Origin: Megaleporinus macrocephalus
Lineage: Eukaryota; Chordata; Actinopteri; Characiformes; Anostomidae
Assembly: GCA_021613375.1 (NCBI GenBank)
Contig: CM038725.1
Coordinates: forward strand, 11,550,589-11,614,588
Length of the DNA stretch: 64,000 nucleotides
Reading direction: 5' to 3'
The notes beneath the pieces are model-generated. The model was not told where the DNA came from and did not search any database. It worked only from the letters and a program-made list of their open reading frames with translations. How positions within the stretch are numbered: position 1 is the stretch's first letter; each line of letters opens with the position of its first letter. Below, one piece after another: positions 58,317 to 64,000 of this stretch. Position numbers and translations under genes: made by a program.

Positions 58317-58438
58317 ATATGTTTATGTATTTATTTCTAATGTTGAACTTGCACTTAATAGCTGTTATGACTGGAGTTGGTCTCAAACTTTTGCACAGTG
58401 CCACAAAATCAGTCTCTGAATATGTGAACACAAAATAA

Positions 58439-59178
58439 ACACACCGATCAGCCATAACATTAAAACCATCTCCGTCTATATACACACATTGTTCATTATA
58501 TCAGCTCCACTTACCATATAGGAGCTACACTTACAGACTGTAGTCCATCCTTCCTTTATATACTTTGTAACCCTGTAACCCTCTTCAACGATTAGTACCC
58601 CCAAAGAACAGGCATTATTTTAATGGTAGGTTATTCTAAGCACTACAGTAACACTGGTGTGTTAGGTTGTGTTGTGCTGATATGAGTGGATCAGACACAG
58701 CAATCAGACACTGCATCCACTCACTGCCCACTTTAATAAACATGCCTACCTTGCTCATCCACCATGTACATGTAAAGATGTGTTTGTGTGGTCACAGGAC
58801 GCTGCCCCCAGGACACTGTTGGCTGGATGTTGCTGTTTGGTGGACTATTCTCAGTCCAGCAGTGACACTGAGGTGTTTAAACACTCCAGCAGCACTGCTG
58901 TGTCTGATCCACTCACACCAGCACCATGCCAGTGTCACTGCAATGCTGAGAATGATCCACCTTCCTAATATTACCTGCTCTGTGGTGGTCCATTTGGGGT
59001 CCTGACCATTGAGGAACAGAGTGAAAGGGGATAAACAAAGCAGGCAGTGAATCAGATGGACTCCAGTCTGTAATAGAATAACTGCAAGGTGCTCCTATAC
59101 AGTAAGTGGACTTGATACAATGGATAATGTGTGTAGATATACACCAGTGGTTTTAATGTTATGGCTGCTCAGTGTATA
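58439..59178. mobile_element. MITE with CAGCCATAACATTAAAACCA ends
   Basis: Left ACACCGATCAGCCATAACAT plus TAAAACCA pairs with right TGGTTTTAATGTTATGGCTG plus CTCAGTGTA. 740 bp, a common fish DNA-transposon terminus. The 112-codon frame at 58667-59005 has no transposase signature. Confidence 0.83.
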
Positions 59179-59189
59179 TGTATTTAGAA

Positions 59190-59660
59190 GAAGTCAATAA
59201 GAAAAGCACTAGAGACATAGCTGTAGTCATCTTGTCTGTCTTCTCTTTGCGTGCGAGAGGAGCTTTGATGCGGAAATAGCCTAATAATTGCAATTTACTT
59301 CATGATTATTTTCTACAGGGCCAATTAGGTAACACACCTTTTGGAGAATAAGCTCCTCTCGGCAGGTGGCTAATAGTTTGAGAGTCGATAACAGAGAGCA
59401 AGTTTTAATGATACAAAGGCTACCCGTTTTCCACATTCACCTCCACTTGTGTGTTCTCTCACCGCGTAACTGTAACAGAGATTAATTTGTCAACGTGAAT
59501 GAACCACCCGTGATATCAGAGAACGCAAACCCAACTTCTGTTTGTCAGCGATCAAACTCGCGAGCCAAGATTGAAGTAAATGACTTGCGTTCATTTCTTT
59601 CCAGGAACACGCATTCCAGTTATATCTCCGCATAGAGATGTTGAGGACTGAATGTCAACC
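59190..59660. promoter_or_regulatory. Strong candidate CNE / enhancer
   Basis: Repeat-free block with CCTAATAATTGCAATTTAC near 59280, GGGCCAATTAGGTAAC near 59319, GTTTTAATGATACAAAGG near 59402 and GAGATTAATTTGTCAACG near 59478. Frames are short. It lies between a transposon and a T-rich run at 59682. Confidence 0.5.
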
Positions 59661-60010
59661 TGCCCGCGTGGCTTCTTTCTGATTTTTTTTTTTTTTTTAC
59701 ATTTTTTTCTCCCTTCAATGGCGTGATTGCTTGGCACGCAATCCTTTCACATACAGTACACATTCCATATGAACCGCCCGACCCACCAAATGTTCTCGGT
59801 TTCAGGTTTTGCAGTATGGCAGGTGCCTCAGACTTTCAAACGTCGTGCCAGCAAGTGTTGTCCCCCCCACCACCACCGCCAACCCACCCCCACCCCCCCC
59901 ACCCCATGAAACTTGGCAGCGAAGACACGACAGACTCCCGAGTTGTGACTTCAATAACAAGAACGCGAAAAAGTACAGGGAAAAGGAAGCTTTCAGGGAC
60001 GCGGAATTAG
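59661..60010. other. Unassigned, with poly-T and C-rich runs
   Basis: T-rich at 59682-59710 and C-rich at 59862-59904. Domain-free overlapping frames. Confidence 0.4.
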
Positions 60011-60157
60011 CAGGGCTGCACGGTCCGTCTGTGCTCAGAGCGAGCTGTCACCGAGCTGGAGACGCTCTGGGAGACCTGGAGCAACGAGCAGGGCGCCACG
60101 TTCAGCTTGACAGACAATTCTCTCCTGAAGCAGATGTGCCAGCCACCCACACACTGA
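60011..60157 (+). other. Short coding-like open frame of unknown origin
   Basis: 48 codons run from just after a TAG (60008-60010) to a TGA at 60155-60157, including VTELETLWETWSNEQG and SLTDNSLLKQM. Unlike the composition-driven frames elsewhere, it is balanced and protein-like. AGCAG precedes it, but the upstream pyrimidine tract is poor and there is no ATG start, so it would have to be a terminal exon or a pseudogene fragment. I recognise no family; chance remains likely. Confidence 0.22.
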
Positions 60158-60679
60158 AAGACTGAAAGACGTGAACTGTGTTTTTTTGTTTTTTTCACGC
60201 TAGACGGTAGCTTTGGACAGTATAGTTTAGTCTCGGGGAGTGACTAGCTATACTGTTACCAGCGGACCCCCGGCTCAGCACTGTGGAGCTTTGATAGTAT
60301 AGATTCTATATGGACCATTCTACTCAACTGGTAAACAAGTCACAGTATAATACACAGCTCTTGTAGCTGACTTGGACTGTAGACTAACTTCTGTTTGCTT
60401 TAAGTAAGTGTACTTTAATTATATTGGTTTAATCAAAACAAATGATTGAACATTACATATCAACACAATCAAACAATCATTCCTTTTTCTGGAATATGTC
60501 CTGGAAAATGAATAACTTGTACATAATTGCAGCATTTCAGTGGTGATGAATTAAGTTATCATTGCAACTCAAAACAACTGTAAATTGTTCATTGCTGCAT
60601 ATTTTCAGACACGTTTACTTCAAAACAATGGGATCTCATTGCTCACCATGTGGTCACCATGTGGTACAAAATTCTAATA
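60158..60679. other. Unassigned noncoding sequence
   Basis: A segment near 60485-60535 (CCTGGAAAATGAATAACTTG) resembles the Tc1-type interior also seen near 32727 and 55730. Otherwise nothing recognised. Confidence 0.4.
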
Positions 60680-60842
60680 CAAATACTGCATGTGGTAACA
60701 AACAATTGAAGGTTTTTTTCATTTTTCAAGCTAAAATGAAGCTTGTATGAATCATTCCTTCAAAAAAAGTTATTTTCTGAGTAAAGTTAAACTATTTAAT
60801 CGCTTGTCACTGCTTTATAGAACCAAAGCAGTTTTTACAGTG
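60680..60842. mobile_element. Partial CACTGTAAAAAG-family element
   Basis: GCATGTGGTAACAAACAATT at the left and GCAGTTTTTACAGTG at the right end match family modules. Confidence 0.6.
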
Positions 60843-61092
60843 TAGGTTTTATTTATATATAAATGTTGGGGTTTTTTTTATCATTTTAGTTATTCTGTTG
60901 TTGCTTGGGTGTTTTTTATGGTATTAAAAATTGACATTGACACATAAGGGACTTAAGTGTCAATGTCTTATTTGTTGCAGAGGTTTTAAAATGTAGGGGT
61001 GGTTGTGTTTTAGTAGTGAATGTGAACACTATTACAGTTATTTCAAAATCAGACTCATGATAAGACTCATTCAGGACTAAGGGGTTTGAACA

Positions 61093-61095
<3 letters not shown>
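60843..61095. other. Unassigned noncoding sequence
   Basis: Nothing recognised. Confidence 0.4.

Positions 61096-61161
<66 letters not shown>
61096..61161. repeat. (TA)n microsatellite, left of MITE
   Basis: About 33 TA units ending exactly at the MITE's first base. Confidence 0.97.
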
Positions 61162-61163
<2 letters not shown>

Positions 61164-61400
61164 TCGCTGTCCAATGAAAAATAAGTATATCCAAAACTGC
61201 AACTTCACAGAAAGAACAAAAACATGCTTTACTTTTAATGTGAGTCAACGGAACCAGAATGATTTCCAAGCTATTTTGGAGCACTTCCACTGGCCCATTC
61301 ATCATTTAATTTTCATACAATGTAAATGACCTTTGGCATGTTCAAATCATGTAGAAAACTCAAAATCGACAAAAATTGATTTTTTTTTTATTGTACACGA

Positions 61401-61403
<3 letters not shown>
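61162..61403 (+). mobile_element. MITE, TCGCTGTCC family, between two (TA)n arrays
   Basis: Starts CGTCGCTGTCCAATGAAAAA and ends TTGTACACGATGA. The interior is in the same orientation as the 13905 copy (CCAAAACTGCAACTTCACAG, AATGTGAGTCAACGG). Long TA arrays touch both ends, as expected if it inserted at a TA target inside an array or if the TA duplication later expanded. Confidence 0.85.

Positions 61404-61464
<61 letters not shown>
61404..61464. repeat. (TA)n microsatellite, right of MITE
   Basis: About 30 TA units starting at the MITE's last base. Confidence 0.97.
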
Positions 61465-61468
<4 letters not shown>

Positions 61469-62390
61469 TCATGCATCACTTTCATAGTTTAAATAGATTA
61501 TCCTTGTTATTCAGTACATACTAATTCAATAGGCAATCTTTATTTCTGCCCCACACACAACCCACTAGGCATCAGCAGAGCTAGTTTTGAAAGTAAGGAT
61601 GAGAAATACTACAGTAACTGTACTTTGTTTCTATACTTAAGTGCTCTTTCAAGAAATGTTCTTGCGTACTTTTAAAAAAGTTATGGCATGTTTTAACTGT
61701 GCATTGCTATTTATATAACACGTGCCATGTTTATGTATGTACTGGGTAGTGGATGTAGTAACCCTAACCATCAAATCATAGAATTTGACAGAGGTATTCA
61801 AACTTCTGCAAACAACTCATTACTTTTGGAGCATATTTGAGTACAGTTCGAGCTCAAAACATTCATTTAGCCCCACATCTTATATATTTTTGTATCACCA
61901 TGTATTCCATCAATGTTATCAAAGAAATCTATTACAAAACAAAAGAACCTCCAAAACAGGCGTGTCGTCGCTGCTGTAGAAAGAGGTTAAGGCTGGTAAA
62001 GTGATTTCACTACATCATAAAATATGATTTTCTGTAAAACAAAAGCACTTCCAGTATTAGTATATACATCATTTGAAACTCTCTACGTTGTGAATAGAAA
62101 TGTTCCAAAATTTCTAGGAATCAAATAATTTCACATACACTTACATTAAATCACATTCTGCTGAATGTAGCAGTTGAACTGAGTGTATTAGAATTAGAAG
62201 TGAAGTCTTCATTCTGTGCTGAACACAGTGCCCATGTCTATGGATATATGGTTGGCAGAGAAAAGTGATAAATACCGCATTCAGTTTCCAAACTTTTCAG
62301 GAATCAAAAGCAGCACTCGAGAAAAGATCAGGCAAGAACATTACACAATCACTACAATGTGTAAAAATACGCGTCTGTGGTCCGTTTACT
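61465..62390. other. AT-rich noncoding sequence
   Basis: No gene or family recognised. Confidence 0.45.
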
Positions 62391-64000
62391 GTATCCTGCA
62401 CCGCAATATATGAACAGTGGGCAGTGTGTCACTTGTTCCTTGTTCCCTCTTTTTCTCTGCATCCCCGCTGGCTCCCTGGCTCTTCCCCGGCCTGTTGAGC
62501 CTTCCCATAGAAGCGATTAAAGGAAAGACTGCCCCCTACAGAGAATCCAGGGCACAGCCCCCTGTTCGGGCCCTCCTCCCTCCCTCCGTGTCCCCATGTG
62601 TCCTCCCCCTCCCTATGCCGCTCTGACCCACCCTTCACCAGGGAGCCAATGAGACATGACCAGGTCCCCTCTCTCAGGCAGCACAGCCGCGGGCTGCCTT
62701 TGCTTGGAAGTCTTATTATCTTCAAAAAAAGAAAAAAGAGAGAGAGAGAGAGAGAAACAGAGAGAAAAGAAAAGTAGGCAACTACTCAAGGAACTGACCA
62801 AGGCCTTTCAGGAGCCATCGCAAGCCCAACTGCGAGCAGCCAACAAAAAGCAGCAGCGCATAGAGAGAGATGCAGGCTTTGCACCTTGCTTCGATTGCGC
62901 GGCTGGAGCGAGATCACATGGCTCCTGCCAAAGCGCAACTGCCTTTCACTGCCTATTGACAGGGGAATCCTTAAGAACGCTTCTTTCGCAAAAACCTTGA
63001 CAAAACATTCCCCAGATTGATTTTATGTCTGGCTTCCCCTGCCGCTTTAGAGACGGGGCGCCTTTGTTTCTGCAGCTGAACCCCACCATGCCGGGCCGCT
63101 TTTCCTTCAGGGCGTTCTCACTGCGATGTGGTGGTGGTGGTGATGGGGGGGATGAGATGAACTCTCGGGCTAATCTTTCTGGTGCGGAAGAAGTGTGCAA
63201 GTCGAACAAAAACATGCAGGGGAAGCGTAATGAAGCGAAAGGTGGAGCGAGAGCGAGCTTCTCTTCTTTTTTTTTTCTTCCCAAACACCCTCAGCCATCA
63301 AAGTCCATGCGCTGTTGCACGATGCGGAAAAGTTTTTTTTTTTTTTTGTGCGTTGACTCCATCTCCAAGGCGATTCTTTATTTTTTTTTTCCTTGTTTGT
63401 TCCTCCTCTCTCTCTCTCTCTCTCTCTCCATTCCTCCCTCTCTTCCCCCCCTTCAGTCTGTGTAGGAGTTCGGCTCTGAAGATGGCGAGGTGGCTCGTCT
63501 CGTTTTGAAGTTTCGTCAGGCAGCCTACTCCTTTGGCACCCAGACGCATTGCTCTCACTTCCCTTCTTCGCAAACATTTGCCGTGGGTGGGTTTGCTTGT
63601 TTTTTTTTTTTTTTTTTTTTTTTTTTCTTTCCCTCCTCCTCCTGCAATGATCTATCATTATAAGGTGTGTGAGTTCGGGTGGCGAGGGTAAACTCTGAGC
63701 CCTGTTAGCTCAGCGATTTCAGAGTGGTCAGGTCGTCTTGCCACAATCGCACGTTGGCGCCACAAACGCGCGGCCCAACTGCAACCCTTTGACTGGGTAA
63801 TGAATACGTACCGAAAATACACTCGGTACGCCTCACTCTCCTCCCCCCGCTGCTCGCCGGTGACCAGAGGACTGGACCGTTCTGGTCAGCCGGACCGCAG
63901 GCCTGGTCACCTGGACCCAGGGGCTGGAGCATGTGGTCGCGGGGCTAACACTGCCACCACTGACGGAGCGGGTAAGCTGACCGCTGACCTGCCAGGCCGG
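62391..64000 (+). promoter_or_regulatory. Possible promoter / 5' leader region of a gene to the right
   Basis: GC and CpG content rise here. Polypurine (GA)n at 62737-62754, T-runs at 63268, 63332 and 63380, (TC)n at 63408-63427 and poly-T at 63600-63626 are typical of long vertebrate 5' leaders. ACGGAGCGGGTAAGCTGACC at 63962-63981 fits a splice donor. Frames of 60-162 codons occur on both strands but have no domain. Strand is a guess from the donor-like site; the gene itself is not in the window. Confidence 0.35.
63600..63626. repeat. Poly-T run (27 nt)
   Basis: Uninterrupted T homopolymer within the GC-richer terminal region. It could also be a reverse poly(A) of a retroposed sequence, but no such body was recognised. 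Confidence 0.95.

Larger units (their letters stand above)
55660..58405. mobile_element. Composite stack of nested transposons (outer boundaries)
   Basis: The left terminus TACTGTAGTGTGCAAAGGTC plus ACAGACCACC (about 55665) and the right terminus TTGGTCTCAAACTTTTGCAC plus AGTG (about 58378-58402) are inverted ends of one Tc1-type family. They bracket the Tc1 element 56747-57988, the Harbinger-like element inside it and an LTR-like sequence. The outer pair could come from a single old element or from two separate fragments. Confidence 0.5.

Overview
This 64 kb window is eukaryotic and gene-poor. I find no intact protein-coding gene, rRNA or tRNA. It reads as an intergenic or large-intron region of a ray-finned fish. 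The evidence is the repeat content: Tol2-like hAT elements with perfect 8-bp target-site duplications (TSDs), many Tc1/mariner-type short elements with the fish-typical inner ends (for example GTCAAAAGTTTGGACACACC), a PIF/Harbinger-like element with a TAA duplication, a decayed L2-clade LINE, a tRNA-like SINE family, and very long (TA)n and (CA)n arrays. The exact species cannot be read from the sequence. An otophysan such as a characin or catfish is only a guess.  Between the repeats lie about 16 repeat-free blocks of 250-850 bp. They are less AT-rich than their surroundings and crowded with homeodomain-like cores (TAATTA, CAATTA, ATTAAT), E-boxes and other motifs. They look like conserved noncoding elements (CNEs), that is, candidate enhancers of a developmental regulator. 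The best are 4075-4580, 11735-12245, 12330-12790, 18430-19270, 39890-40700, 49051-49640, 49981-50520, 50620-50970, 55130-55650 and 59190-59660. The last 1.6 kb (62391-64000) is richer in CpG and has homopolymer and polypurine tracts and a splice-donor-like GGGTAAGC near 63970. It resembles the promoter and 5' leader of a gene that would lie to the right, and I cannot name that gene.  Layout: 1-5.0 kb, CT-rich tract, two candidate CNEs, (TA)n and (AAT)n arrays. 5-11.7 kb, mostly plain sequence with a Tol2-like hAT element. 11.7-13 kb, CNE pair. 13-18 kb, Tc1-type elements and a 340-bp direct duplication. 18.4-19.3 kb, CNE. 19.67-21.78 kb, a 17-bp minisatellite. 21.8-24.1 kb, hAT element inside a diverged local duplication. 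24-31.5 kb, CNEs, SINE, L2 LINE relic. 31.7-36.5 kb, mosaic of duplicated modules plus a 24-bp minisatellite built from a transposon end. 37.1 kb, interstitial telomeric repeat. 39.9-40.7 kb, CNE. 41.4-48 kb, second Tol2-like element, a 608-bp inverted-repeat element, CNE. 49-51 kb, the strongest CNE cluster. 51-54.8 kb, nested Tc1 and SINE insertions. 55.1-59.7 kb, CNE, a stack of nested transposons, CNE. 61.1-61.5 kb, a short element cleanly separating two (TA)n arrays. 62.4-64 kb, the possible 5' gene region.  No genes act together here. The functional reading is a cis-regulatory landscape heavily invaded by short DNA transposons. CNE and transposon calls rest on sequence appearance and remembered family hallmarks, because no alignment or database search was possible.
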